Source: Monomorium pharaonis
Taxonomy: Eukaryota; Arthropoda; Insecta; Hymenoptera; Formicidae
Reading direction: 5' to 3'
Length of the DNA: 64,000 nt
Assembly: GCF_013373865.1 (NCBI RefSeq)
Contig: NC_050473.1
Location: 5,467,710 to 5,531,709 of the forward strand
In this document: positions 12,819 through 27,778 of the stretch, piece after piece
Numbering within the stretch: position 1 is the first letter of the stretch
Layout of the letters: each line of letters starts with the position of its first letter
Translations under genes and position numbers: made by a program
Notes under the pieces: generated by a model
What the model was told of the DNA's origin: nothing
Seen by the model: the letters and a program-made list of their open reading frames with translations, nothing else
Database searches by the model: none

Positions 12819-13131
12819 TTATTCTAATCTTTCGTCCTTGTTTTTCATCTTCTTTCTCCCTTCAGCTCTTTGTTTCTCTTTCCAGACGTTTCTCGGTACC
12901 TTATCTTTTACTATTTCTAAACTCTCATCTGACAGCCTATTATATATTTCTGTCTTATCTTTACCTATTACTTCAAATATTTATTTGCTTCTTCCATATT
13001 GTCGCATTTTAATTTCTTCTACTTAGTACCCTAATTCCTTCCTTCTATTCTTACTTTCTCTGAATTTTTTTTTCCTTAAATATTTGAATTCTCTTCCAAT
13101 TCTACTTCTTGGAATCTTTTATTACACCTTA
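12819..13131 (-). pseudogene. Possible decayed coding relic (K/E/R-rich), origin unknown
   Basis: On the minus strand one frame stays open for about 100 codons apart from isolated stop codons. It gives three Lys/Glu/Arg-rich blocks of about 31, 13 and 53 residues. The last contains DKTEIYNRLSDESLE and VPRNVWKEKQRAEG before a TAA at 12819-12821. A single frame with helix-like charged composition in AT-rich DNA suggests an old coding sequence, perhaps from a retroelement open reading frame. I do not recognise a family. The complementary + strand is polypyrimidine-rich, so part of the composition could be chance. Confidence 0.3.
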
Positions 13132-13139
13132 GTTTTGAC

Positions 13140-13656
13140 GTAACAATAAATTACGTAAAGGGACAGAATACGACGAGACCAAGCTCGGGTATTGTAATGT
13201 TCGTCGCTGATCCCCTTCTTAAAAGACGTAATTAGAGAAAACCGTGAAGACCTAGAGAGGGAGAGGACCAATTGGGCCCGGGAGGTTATCGCGTCGCGAA
13301 TGCGCGTCTCGAAAAGCCAGCCGTGAGTTCGAAAACTAGTTCAATTAGAGAAAACCGCGGAAAAGGAGATATCTCTGGCGGCGCATCGAGGTATGAGGGT
13401 TTCGGGGGCAAGCCGCCGTCTCACCGGCCTGTAAAACAGCGTAAAAGACCTTCTCCCGTTCGCCCGTGACTTTACCGCGGTGATAGCTGGCATATCTCCC
13501 TTTCCGAATCATTGATAAGTGTATCTCTCAGCAATATTCCACATTTAATCGTTTGAACTTTAACGTCTGCAATTTCTTACGCGGAACGATAATTAATTTC
13601 AAATTATCAACGTTGCTTTATAATTCAGAAGTAAAGGAAGATATATAACGTAGAGT
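13140..13656. other. No gene seen
   Basis: A GC-moderate block at 13140-13480 is followed by AT-rich DNA. The 65-codon frame at 13272-13469 has no recognisable motif. Confidence 0.5.
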
Positions 13657-14094
13657 ATGTACATGTATGTGCATAGACGAACAAAAGGATATTGGCTTGG
13701 GAACGTACAGTTCGAGAATGTTACCTTAGAAAGTTATTCTTTCTTTATTATAAAATTTCTTCTCTCGAACAGTGGAATCTTCTTCCAAGCCGGGTTGGCA
13801 ACGCTCGCGTATAGTTTATACTCTGCACACCTATCTGTATACCTTGTATACCCACCTATTTCCTTCCTGCTGTTTTCATATGACAAAATGATCACACCAT
13901 TCATTTTCGCCTCCAAGACGATATGTTTACCTGGGTTTCGTCAAATGTATACTCATTCGCAATCACTTTGTTCGCTTGCCCGGTTGGGAATGAGAATCTC
14001 CGCTTCGGTTTCTGAGAGAAGACGTTCCTGTTCGCTCGCTTTTGTGAGCGCCGAAAAAAGGTTTTCGAAGCGCGACGGACTGCGGTTTCGGTAG
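13657..14094 (+). other. Unassigned 145-codon open frame, probably chance
   Basis: Begins at an ATG at 13657 and ends at 14094. The translation is hydrophobic and aromatic in its middle third, then Ser/Arg-rich. There is no signal peptide at the start, no conserved motif, and heavy overlap with open frames on the opposite strand. Its length is notable for AT-balanced DNA, but nothing else supports it. Confidence 0.12.
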
Positions 14095-17000
14095 AAGCCG
14101 AGTACAAACCGCCGAGTCGGACGTGCCGAGGCTGTGACCGCGTTTCATGCTGAGCTAAGTGGCACGCGCCTGCCTGCCTGTTTGTCTGCTTACTTGCTGC
14201 TTGTTGCTTCCCTCTCGCTCTCTTCCACACCTTCTTCAGAACGCCGTTCATCTACACGTCATACATGCGTATCGCGTTCTCCACCCTGCCCGGCCGGCAT
14301 TACGCGCCACCAATCGACCTCCGCGTCTTCATTCCGTCTTTCTTTGTTCCATCGCCTCCCGCTCTTTTTCCTTCTTCTACTCCTCCTTCTCCTCCTCCTT
14401 TCCCTGCTCCTACTCCTGTTTTTTCTCGCTTCGTCCCATTCGGCATATGGGTATATAATCTTCTTTACTTTCTCCCTTCACACAAGGAAGTCCCGCGTAA
14501 CCCTCAGCCTTCTCAATCGTTAAATCTGAGTCATACAAGTAGTATGATGGACACGGAATTTTAATTTGCATTAACATATGATAGCGTGAAATTGATCGAG
14601 TGTTTCGATATTTTCAAAACTATAGAGAAAGATCATCAATACTGACATATGTCATTTTGGACAGTATTTCTTAAACATTTGGCAGAATTTAGACACAGCT
14701 GCGCGTAGTGAAGGAGTTAATTATAAAATAAATTAATAAACCAAGACAATTTTGTAATAAAGTATATTTCTATGTGTTATTAAACAGAGTTTATAAAAAC
14801 AATTTAAGGACTAGAAAATGAAAAAAATGAATACTTTATAAAAAAAAAAGATTTCATAAATATATCTTGTTCTTCTGTATAAGTAAACTGTATAAATTTT
14901 AAATGAACGGAAAAAATGATGTTGCATTAATATAATAGCATTAGCGTTCTAATTAAAAAGAATTTCTTGTTAATTTTATTTAATAACAGAGTTAGTGAAA
15001 TAGATATATTATGCTTTTATTTTGAAATTTTTTTAAATTAAAATTATAATTAATAAAACGCTAATGTATCGTATTTTCCATGTACTTATTTTTTGCATCA
15101 GAAAAATTCAAAGGAATTTTAAAATACTTTATCAATTTTGTGATTAACTATACAACCATTTTTTTAAATAATCTTATTTTTCTCTTTTTTTCTTTTATAT
15201 AAAAACGACAGTAAATAAAACGTAAATAATATATGAACTGTGTATGACGAGTTGATGTGATTCTGATATAATATATATTTATAGGAGAGAATTTATTTGT
15301 CAAAACCATTTGTTAAAACTTGATGAAAAACTGGGGTTTTTTAACACGCCGAAACTAACGATTTTTACTGGCACGTCTCACGAATATTTTCACGAGTTGC
15401 AAGAGTGGAAAAATCAGACGAGGGAAGAATCGCTTTATCTGCCTCGTCGAACATATGGAGAGATTGGCCGCTGCGGAGCTTCCCGATATTCGAGGAGGCG
15501 TGCATTCTGATACGGGTTTCTACCTCGATATGTCAAGGACTGGCGATTAACACCGGCGTCGTCGGTAACTGTCTCTTTAGAAACTTGTTGTGTGTGAACA
15601 AACGATGATACGGTATCTTATTTCTAGCGAGGGGCGGGGAGGGTATCCAATGGCACGCCGGATTTTTCGGTTACTTCTACTTGTGAAGCCGTATCGGAAG
15701 CTTTTTTTGTCGGTTTCCTCACCGAAAGATAAGCGACTTCCTGTCCTGTAACCTCCTTTACATCATTACATTTTGCTAAAGAGAAGCAGTCGCAACTGTG
15801 CAACTTTCATTTCGTTAATTTCGACAATTTTAGAAAAAATTTTTTTCGATTTGTTTTCTCTCAAAATTAATCCCACGTCTGTTGTGCTTTATTGACAATG
15901 GTTCTAAGATTTCTCTTATATTCAACAACTTTAATAAATAATTTATTAAAAAAGGTTGTTATTATATTACGATTGTATTTTTCTGAAAAAAAGGAAAAAT
16001 AAATGAAATTTTTTTCTTAATTTTTTTCAAGAAATTAAAAACTCTGCTGTCTCATTTCTAGAAAAAAGAATACGATACAAGTCTTGAAATTTAATCAACT
16101 GGAATTTGGAGAGCAAGGTTCTGTTATTTATTTGCCTTACATATGCAATCCGGATATTGTTTCGATGGTTTTCCTAGAAATTAGAGATTGGCTGGAGGAA
16201 GTCCTCGAGACATTACCACGCAATTTCGCGACATGTATTATATTCCGCGACGGTCGGCCTCCTCCGATCTGCATATCAGCATTTTCGAGGCTGCAACACG
16301 ACCTATTGGCACAATCTAACTCCTTTGCGATGTGAAACGGCGTTAGATCAGTCAGATTCGGACGAGCGCGCTTAGAAAGTCAATGTGCCAACGGGTGTAA
16401 TCCTATATCGCCGACATGGTTTGGGTTAATCGCTGTTGCCGTTCCAACGCAAGTAGGCGACCGTAACTAACCAGCCGAGCGAGTGAACTAGGCGAAATTA
16501 GAATGTTTGCTTCATTCAACGCCGCGACTTCCAATATGCGTATACGAGTATACGCGCGAAACTCGATCGCGGCCGATTCGAGATGCAGAAAATCGCGAAC
16601 AGAACGCGAGAGATAAGCAAATCGGCTGATTGATCGTACACTCATGTTCGAATTCTGGGGCTCATTGGTACAAGATACAAGTTGTCGTTGTGTTCCATCT
16701 ATATCTTTACGGTGAAAGAAACAATAGAAAAGTTGTAGCAAAATATTTCTTTTATAACAAATATTTTTTCCAAAATTTTATTTAAATTATACAATAAGGA
16801 AAGAAAAAAATCTTATTTAAGAGGGGACAAATTCTGAGCATTTCAAAATTTTGTATTACTATTTTTCAGCTTGAGAGAATAAATCTAAATTACATGTTAG
16901 TTTCACACAGAAAAAGATTTGTGTTACTACATGATATACCACTTTAAATAATAATAGTGGTTTGTTATAATAAAATATTAAAATCAAATATTGCTTCAGC

Positions 17001-20000
17001 ATCTAAAAATTATTTCTTTCGTATATTTTAGTTATTACAAAGAAATTATATTATTCAGAAACGTTCCCGGTATGAAAATATAAGAAAATTCTTTCTATCA
17101 CATCAGGTTGGAGTAATTAGTTATTTAAAATGTCGAAAATGTGAAAACTACCAACAAGCCCCAGTCTCCCCCCTACATCGAGATTAGTGTTCGAGTCGAC
17201 CCGCGAACGGTTACGGATCGTCGATATTCAAAAGGGATTATTCGCGTGTCGAGGACGAATAGAATTGCGAGTGACGTTAATCATTGTTAAGCGAGTCTCT
17301 AAACACGTGAGAGTACACGTTTTCTTCCTCTTTTTTTTTAAAACCTCGCGATGGGCAAGACACGGTACAAACGGTTTCACTTTTGGGTCACCTTCATGTA
17401 AGTACACCTCGGATTTCACCACTTCGTTCGAGACAGCTTCAGGTCCTTTCGCTCTTTCGAAACTTTTGATATTTCTCGGCCGCCGTGTGCGTTACACGCC
17501 GCGCCGTTCGGGATTAGTTGTCGTCCTTTGGTCGTACTTCACGAGTGCGATCTCTTAGCTTTGGGATGATTTATTTGAGTTTAAATAACGCGGGAGACCG
17601 CACATCCGCTCTTTGTATGGAAAGCGATAATTTGGGGGCAGAGAAGAAAGACGATGGCGAAATGAATCGTCTGTTCGGGCGATATGTGTACTCGGCTGCC
17701 TCGACCGCCAGCGCGGAGAGAGAGAGAGAGAGACGGTCAATTTATTTTTTGGCCTGGCCCTGGAGCGTACAAACATACAGCCGAAAGTTCTACACGCCGG
17801 CCGCTTTCCCAGAGATATCTCGCTTAACCTCGGTGCTTCATTACGAAACTAGTTGTTAACGTAATAGTAACCGAGCATCGTCCGCCGAGCTGAAGTCGAA
17901 GTCGAAGTCGAGGGGCCATTAATAAGCGTTATGGCAACTGTAATCTTCCATTAGAGGTCGGCGATAACTTTAGTTTTAACTTAACATTCTTTTACATCTC
18001 ATTTACATGATGTACAAACCCCTCCGGAATATCTTAGGAAAACGCTTTGTGCCTTCCAATTTTAACGCGAAGCATTTTCTCGTAAAATAACTGTGCCTGT
18101 ACAAATGAAATATTTTTAAGAGGCCTGAAACGCTTCGGAGATGATCGCGTAACTATCCCGTCGTGCCCTTTCCATTCGAATCTGCCGTCCCTGCGAGCGA
18201 TTATACTTCGAAAACTCTTGCGATGGCAGCCAATGCACGCGCGCGCACCCGCAACACAAAAGGCTCGTTGTGACGAGACGGGACTCGGTCTCGGTCCACT
18301 TATCGCGCGGCTCCACAAGTCGCAAGTACGTTCTACTTGCAATTCGGAGCGCGCGCAAGAGTACCCTGCACCCTACACGTGCGATCGAAAACCGGTACTT
18401 TCAATCACAGCAGTCATTATCACGCTTTATCCGCCGATAATCGGCGGCCGATGAGACGAACATTCACCCGCGGACAAAGTGACGAGTTACGCGTCACCAC
18501 AATCCTGGATTAAACGTAATCCATCACGGATAATTCAATATAATATAACGCTCCAGAGACGGATATTAATGGCATATTTATTGAATATAATCAATCTTGG
18601 ACGCGGCGAAGCCGCGTCGCGCGTGACAAAAGAGGATTTCTCTCTCTTTCCCTCTTGCCGTGAGGAGGATCTCGCCTCTAATAATTTTCTCACACAGGAA
18701 TAATTACGCGCGTGCACGAGTGGCCTATTTAATTCAATGAAGCGAGCCATTGACGGGCCTATTCAACCACGCGCGCGGCAACGGCGAGGTCACGTTAACA
18801 CAACGGAGACCGTGGCCGCACACAAACACCCGAAGAGCAAAGTGCCCTCCCACGTGAGGTGGACATATTGGAAACCGCGAGCTGCAGTCAGCGGCGATTG
18901 ATGTCTGGCCGACTTCTATGCTAAACCGACCGAGCGTTCGCTGCAGTCATAAATCCTGGTAATAGGAGCCGACGCGACTTCGCCTTTACGTTAAACGATA
19001 AACTTAGACAAGTCCTCCCATTTGATTTCGTCTCGGGATCCTTCAGACTTTTTGAGTTCGAACAATCTACATTATTGTAATTTTCATTTACGTAACGTGA
19101 CTTACTCTATTTCAATCAATGTGGATTAACTTTGATCTTTGTTTAATTTATTCTTTATCTTTTTATAATTTTTTGAACTGGGAAAGGATAAAGAGTAAGT
19201 TAAACCATATAGATTACAGTTAATATACATTGGCGTAAGTGTGCATTAAAGAATTGTAGGACCTTCATGAATTTAAAAACGGTATTTTTCAACATGTAAA
19301 ATTTTTGTTTAAAGAGCTAGGTCTAATGTGTTTTGTTTTAAAAATTATATATAATTTGTTATAAAAGTAAAATACAAAATTACATTAAAAAGAGTTGTTA
19401 AACATTGAAAGCATTTTCTTCGAAACATTACTTTTTAAAACGATAATTGGGATACTCAAACATGATTTATTCAATCAATTCGATATTATAAATTTTTAAA
19501 TACTATTTTTTAATATTATTTTTAATAACATTTGACATTGGATCACGAAAGATCTTTTAATTTTTAATTTTTTTAAACTTATATATTGTATATGCAAAAG
19601 AAAAATTTTTCCAGAAAAATGTAGTTTTTAAACTCAAATTATGTACAGTATCACAAGAAACAAAATTTCTCCTTAATCCGAGAATAATGAGTGTAAAAAA
19701 AATTGCTTTTTTATTTTAATTTAATTTAAATTGTGGCTACCGTATAGGCACTTTTATTTTAAACACTATTTATTTTGCTACTTTACTCTTTAAAATAAGA
19801 ATATTTTTAAAGTATAAACACATTATTTATTTACAAACAAGTTTTACACGGTGTTGAGAAATTTTTTGAATTCGCGAAGGTGTTACAACTCTGCAAGCTC
19901 TTTTCTTGGCGCGATTAGGATTGATCGTCAAATATCGTGGTGACGCACAATGACGTCTTGACGTTACGTGTCAGCAAATCGGACACGCCACGTGTTTCGG

Positions 20001-22925
20001 TCCGCTCCACAATAACTTTCCGACACGAGAAAGAGAGAGAGAAAGAAAGTATATGTCTGTGATCTAGGCTAACCGCGCCGGTTATGTCGCAAGTGGGAGC
20101 GTAACCCCGTCGTGTCTCCCCCCTGAAGCTCCCTGGTACCATCGCCCGTCATCTCGGGTGTCGCGGACACGCGCTCGAATATTCACGCGCGTGCGTGCGT
20201 GCGTGCATGCACCACACAAACGCCGAGGCACAGAATCCGCAAAACGGACCAGAGTGGACTCGCGCAACACGCCCGCGTCGCGTCCGCATATAGGGTGTAA
20301 AAAGACGTTCGGGTCGACGTCGTTTCGTGTCGGAACAAAGCGATTCTCGATCGGCGAGAATTTGCTTTTCGAGGCTGTTGCGTCTCGCGAGTTTGCGAAT
20401 GCACGTTTTCGAACATTCTTAAGTCTTGTAATTAAACACCCGTCAGAACGAAAGTCGGAAAGAAGTAAGAAATGATGTCCCGTTGTTTATAGCTCGAGCG
20501 AGCGTGAGCGGAATGAATGAATGAATGAATTAATTAATTTGGAGTCTTGAACGAGTCTCTGATTTAATTTGCGAATTCTCGCGCTTTTTGTCGGACGCTC
20601 CGTATATATCGGCGAGGCGAGTTCGCGAGATCTCTCGGAGACCTCATCGTGCAACCTACCTACCTACATAAACACACTGCTCCGCTTTGCTTTCCGTTCT
20701 CCTTACGAGCACCGTATCGCACCTTCACGAAGAGGAGGCGGAGGAGGAAGAGATGCGGTAGATTCCGTATGAAAAGCTGTAAACGCAATTTCGTTACGAC
20801 GTAGCGGTGCCGTTTTCTACGCGTATCAACGTGGTCGTAGGTCAAGGTTGACATATTGAGTCGCTCAAACTTCCATTTATTTAACGGCGTTATTGCGAAC
20901 GGATCTTTCCTTCGAAGCAGAGCGCGAGATGAAGCGAAAGCCACGAGAGAAACAAATAAAAATTTCCCTCATATAAGTCTTAAAAATATTATTTTATACA
21001 ATTCCAGAACTGTAGTACATTCAACCATCCGCATTTAATGTGTTACACACTATATAATAATTAATATTTATTCTCAATGATAAAAGTAACATTATGTGTA
21101 TAATACAAACGGAGAAGTGTCTTAAAACAGTTGGAGCTCGATTTTAGAGCTTTACTGTCAAATTCGTAATATTAAATTTTACCCATTTGCATGGGAAGAA
21201 AAATTTTTACTAACGCAGCAAATAGTTTATTAAAATTGTATTAATTATTATCGCAAAAGTGTACTTGTCTTTGTTGTTACTTTATTAGTTTCTTAACAAA
21301 ATACACTTGACTGCTGTGATCATATCGATTACAAAATTGAAATTCGCTACTCTAGTTAGTAAACATAGCTAATCGCAATAAATTGCTCATCTGCAAGTAA
21401 ATGTCAGCGCCGCCAACAGACGGCGGTATTCTGTAACTTAGAATTGTAGAGAACGGAGTAAAAGATGCAGCACAGTAAGATTATTCACTCTTAAAGAAGA
21501 GAATGTTTTGAAGCCAAGAGATTTTGTTCCATGAAAGGATTCCTCGAAATCGAGGCCATTAAATTAAATTTCCCAAAATAAAAAAAAGTAAAATACAATA
21601 AAATAAATTTGGACAATACAATTTTGATTATTTTTTACTTAATTTTACTAAGTTTAATTCAGAAACTTGACGTGACTTTGGGTCTGCAATAGCTGTACCT
21701 ATAATATTAGAAACACCAAAACTTGTGTCTTCCACAATGAAATTATAATTAGTGGTTACAACGCACGTGTTACCATAGTTATTGAAGTGTAATTGCTGCT
21801 AAATTTTTGTGACCTTTATCTTATATTGTCCTTTAATTAAATTTATTACTGCTTATATTACTTAAAATGCTTGTTTTTAACAAGTCATATATTACAACTG
21901 AAATTTAAGCTGCTTTACACACTTTTACTGCTGCAACTAGTCTTTTTTCCGCGTGTGAGTTATTTTTAATCATTTTTACAATGATTGCTGTTATTCGTTA
22001 GAAGGAAATTTGACTAAAAAATTTAATTTATTATTTAACATACTAAAAAAATAATCTTGCAACTAAAGCGAAATTCTGTCTGTGATTATCAAATACTGTA
22101 ATATGAATATGTTTTGCACTTAATCAATTTAATTGACAATAGCAGAGTTTACAAATTCTATGTGACAGGTAAAACAAATTCAATATTTTAGTAGCAGATA
22201 CAAAACTTGCGATAAATTTTGATTATGATATCGAGAAATTTACCTACATTGAAAAAAATTTTTTTTTTAGTAATTAATTTAACAGGAATAATAATATTTC
22301 TTGCATACAAGTTAATTGAGATTTTCTAGTTCTCCGAACTTTATTATTTCCTTTTTATTTAAGTCTATTCTCGACTTAAAACGCAAGTCCCATTTTTGTG
22401 TCCTATAACAAGAAGAGAATATGCATGTGCCCTACATTTTTTATATTAATATGGAGCATTTTACGAGGAGCGCCACGTTATACCCGTCCCGAGAATCTGA
22501 CGGTCGTACACTTGCGAGAGAAACGGTACGCTTCAGAAGATCTCGCGTTACTTTCGCGTGTTTATGCGGGTCTCGAGTGGATGCTCTTAAGAGCGAAGCC
22601 CAAGTGTCCGCGCGAGTGAAGCGAATATGTCAACCATTTATGTGCCTAGCACAGTATAAACAAATTATCCGCTGCGCGCGCTCATCACCGCCGGGCGATC
22701 TCGTGATTTATGAATCAATATTTTACGCGGCAAGTATACCCTGGACGCGCGTCCAGTTAGCGCGCTCGTCGCAACGGAACATCATCATTAATTGCCACCG
22801 ACGACAATATTGACCCGACGAGTCCGCCGCGCATAATGATAATCATTGTGATTAATGCGATTTTCAGTCCCGTTCGTGCCTCCGGATTTTCTCTCTCCGC
22901 GATTAATGGACTGGGTCGACAGTCT
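14095..22925. other. Long gene-free stretch; CpG-rich blocks alternating with AT-rich DNA
   Basis: Pyrimidine-rich CTT/CCT tract at 14330-14450. CpG-rich blocks at about 15300-15760, 16180-16640, 17150-18960 and 19880-20960. AT-rich blocks at 14550-15290, 15770-16080, 16740-17150, 19080-19860 and 20960-22400. There is a GC-rich inverted repeat (8-bp arms around one base) at 18431-18447, (GA)n at 17716-17733, (AATG)n at 20512-20530 and alternating GCGTGC at 20182-20205. The open frames of up to 130 codons overlap on both strands and lack family motifs. No exon, tRNA or element was recognised. Confidence 0.45.
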
Positions 22926-24290
<1,365 letters not shown>

Positions 24291-24390
24291 ATGCGAGAGC
24301 TCTCTATCTCATCTCTCGCCTCTCTCTGCTCCTCTCTCTCAGCTGATCTCGCGTAGAGCTTCCGCGACTCTCCTCTCTCTCTCTCCTCTA

Positions 24391-24456
<66 letters not shown>

Positions 24457-24460
24457 TTCT
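24291..24460 (+). repeat. (CT)n arm, inverted relative to the preceding (GA)n array
   Basis: The strand composition switches abruptly to pyrimidine, with a clean CT run at 24394-24453. Around the switch, 24228-24248 resembles the reverse complement of 24348-24376: both contain 'agct', 'ctacgcgag' and an outer GGAGAG. The junction is therefore an imperfect fold-back centred near 24298. Confidence 0.85.
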
Positions 24461-25514
24461 CCGCGCGCGCCTTTTGCTTACGACGAGGAGAGAACGCAAC
24501 CACGCGGAAACCACGCGCCTTTCGCGTTATGCGCGCGCTCGACCGGCCGGTTGTGCGTGTGTGCGGGCACCAATTTCAATGCACCCGTATGCACACGGCG
24601 CATACAATGCACCCGTAACGAAGTCATTCCGCCGCTCGTTATCTCCGAAACTTTTCTACCGGCGCGAAAAGAGCCTTAGGAACGTGCGCGCCGTTTACAC
24701 GCCGTTGATCATAGCGGCTCTTAACTGTTGTGCCCCGCTCTACACGTTTGGTTTCTCGCGATTTATGCCTTTGATCAGTAAACATAATTATTCAATGCGT
24801 GAGTGATTTATCCAACGCATATAAATAATAATTTCTCGAGAGAATTCACACATATATCTTCCAGTGTCATAAATTATTTTTTTTTATCTGACGTGCTTAG
24901 TATCACGCTAATGTTTTCTTATGTTTGTCTGATTTCTCAATGACACGCTTATTTCTTATGAGTAGAAAAAGGAGAACTATCGAAAGTAGCTATGTGATAG
25001 CCAAAGTTCAGTCCTCGAACGTGTCATCTTGTTGCACAACGTTGCATAAACAACGCGTCGTTTATTATGACTTTTGTTTCGTTTAACTTCACGAAGGTTG
25101 CGGCTTTAAAAGACATCTCGATTTACATTCGTTAACCTTTTGCACAAACTTGAAGGTAATTTGAACAAAAATCAACGCGCTTTTACGTTTGTCGTGTGTA
25201 AAATTTTCTGAGTTGATGAATGATATGTTGGCTTTAAAGTGACCGATTTTAGTGTCTTGTCGTTTTCTTTTAAGTTAGGAAAAATATCCGCATTTTCCCA
25301 ATTAAACTGATTATTTGATATAAATTCTGTAAAAAAATATCCGGAGTTTGTCATTTAAATGTCCTGCAATGAAAGTATTAAAAACTTTTTTTGTGTATAA
25401 GCTGGCAGCATTGTATCTAATTGCCACGCAAAGTTTGGGCGCGATCTGTTAACCAGTTTGTTTACAGCAACTGTTGATATTAGTCGAACTCAAAAATGTT
25501 TTATGATTTTTATA
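24461..25514. other. No gene seen
   Basis: CpG-rich to about 24800, then AT-rich. 25360-25514 may be the 5' non-coding part of the mariner copy that follows, but I could not find a clear terminal inverted repeat. Confidence 0.5.
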
Positions 25515-26195
25515 ATGGATAAATTTGTCGAGCAAAGAATTTGTTTTAAATTTTGTCAACGAAATTTCTTGTACCGAATCGTTGAAAATGCTACAAAAGG
25601 CCCTTGATGAATCATGTCTGTCGGAAACACAAGCATATAAGGCATTCAAAGAAGACCAAGAAGTGATTAATGATTTGCCCCGTTTTGGTCGATTATCGTT
25701 CGATTATCGTCGTATTGTGCACTAAGATTTCCTTTCAGAATGATAAACTGCGGCGTTAATAAAGAATATTATTTAGTCGTTATAAGACGCTTGCATGAGA
25801 ATATTTGCTGGAAAAAGCCAGATTTATGGAAAAACAATTGGATTTTGCACCACGATAATGCGCCGCGCCGTCACACACATCGACTCTTGTACACGAATTT
25901 TTGGCAAAAAACGTCATCGACATTGTATTTCCAGATGTGGTCCTGTGTGACTTTCCTATTTCCCAAACTTAAGTTAGCACTTCAAGGAAAGCGTTTTTAA
26001 TTGATTGAAGCCATGAAAGAAAATTTACAGAAGGAACTTAAAGCAATACCAGCTTTAGCGTTTAAAAAGTGTTTTGAGAACTAACAATAAGTTAAGCATT
26101 GGCATATGTATTGCATGTGTACTGCATCCGATGAAAACTATTTTAAAGGCGACAAAATATTGATGAATAAACAAGTATTTTGTGTTTTATTTGAT
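25515..26195 (+). pseudogene. Mariner-type transposase pseudogene
   Basis: A Tc1/mariner transposase relic. The start region from ATG 25515 reads MDKFVEQRICFKF, then shifts frame to NEISCTESLKMLQKALDES and SETQAYKAFKED, matching the N-terminal DNA-binding part of mariner transposases but lacking about three residues after QAY. A large internal deletion between about 25724 and 25740 removes the section with the first catalytic Asp. From 25740 the frame resumes with NKEYYL, KKPDLWKNN and HHDNAP, which carries the second catalytic Asp, then FLFPKLK and KRF. The PD..CDF region with the third Asp is in another frame. 26000-26195 keeps KENLQKELKAIPALAFKKCFEN and the C-terminal tail in broken frames. 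It is clearly inactive. Confidence 0.93.
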
Positions 26196-27778
26196 AATTT
26201 TGGGTACTTTTTCTACCGAATGTACAATATAGGTAAAAGAATTTACTTTTAGAAATTGAAAAAACTAGCTTTTACAACTGCAGTACTAAAAATAATCAAA
26301 AATATATTTAAAAGATGTTTTATTATTTTTTACATTGAGTGAGTGAAGCATTACTTTTAAAACTTATTTTTTAAAAGAAAATTATTAATATTAAATAATT
26401 TTGAAATTTCTGACGTATACAGACACACACACACAACACACACATACACACATTATTTGTGAATAAAATAAGCATTTTTATATGTAAAATAAGATTTTTA
26501 TTATGACAAATTACTTCTAAGTTACTTGTTGATAAATATATAATTTATTTAAAAAAAACGCGTAATATTGAATCGCGATGTTTACTACCGGGAAAAACTG
26601 GGCAAAACTTGGAATTTTTAAGAGAGTTCTTGTTTACTCTTGAAAATCTGCATGAATTTTTATTGAAATTTTATTGGTACTTAAAAGAATTTTTTAAATT
26701 ATACTTTTAAATTTTGTCTTTTCTTATAAAACGCTTGTTTATTTTTTTTAATCGCGCAAATGTCGACAATCGATTAGCAATAAATAGGACACATTTACGT
26801 ACGTTAGAACTAATCACTTAACTCTCCATACTAACCTTGGTTATATTGATTTAGACATTTTTTCCACTTTATCAATTCTTCAAATTCGGATAAATATGAA
26901 AAAATTAGACAACATTTTAAGTCAAATAATTATACAATGTAATTCGTGTTCTTAAATGTTAAAACAGTATTCTAGAATTTTTTCAGATTTTTTAAGGCTT
27001 AAAAACCCTTTGAAAACAACCACTTATCAACACTCTAGGTAGTCTAACAATAACAATGAAAAAAATTTTCGGCCGAATATTAACATTGCTTCTTTAATAT
27101 ATAGTTCCATATTATACATTATTTAATTTGTGTATGAATTTTATCTAAAATCTATATTATATACATATACATGTATAATTCATAATAATACCATACTCTT
27201 TATTATTCTAAACTAACATTGTGCGTTTACCTTTTGAATTTTATATACTTTTGATGAGTTTACGATTGATTGTTATATGCCATTTAGTGATTTAGTTCAT
27301 GTTATTTTTTTCAATACTTTAATATATATATTTAGTATACATTAAGGTATGCAAAACTCAATGTGATTTTTTTTGTAATCGCATACTTTTGTGATTGTAG
27401 AATTAAAATATTTCCAAATTTTTAATATAATTTTGAATAAGCACAGTTTTTACCTAATAATGCGAAGAAAACATAGAACCTAACTTTAAATGTGTTTCTC
27501 ATGTGAATGATAGTTTTGTAGACCTGGTATCTAAGAAAGGAATGTTCGACTCATACGGCGTTTGAAGGAGATTGTGTGCCTACCTGCCCCAATTCTGTGA
27601 ATCGCCTGATATTTCAATCTCGACAAAAATCGACATTGCGTTATTTGTCAAATGATCTATTCAATTGATCTCTCGCACCGTAGCCCGATCACTTATACGT
27701 CTACGATCTACGTGTGGGGCAACGTAGATTGCGCATGCTGGGCGCGCTTGGTCCTCGAGCGGCGGATAATATTGCAGC
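26196..27778. other. AT-rich, no gene seen
   Basis: Begins just after the mariner C-terminal tail; the element's 3' end may be near 26200-26225. An imperfect CA repeat lies at 26421-26452. The rest to 27540 is strongly AT-rich without open frames. The block at 27540-27778 is GC-balanced. Confidence 0.5.

Noticed and set aside
12745..13026. 93-codon plus-strand frame rich in Ser/Leu/Phe
   Set aside because: Polypyrimidine composition; the complementary strand gives a more protein-like reading.
26196..26230. Possible mariner 3' terminal inverted repeat ('gggtactttttctaccgaat')
   Set aside because: No convincing reverse-complement partner was found upstream of 25515, so it was not annotated as an element end.
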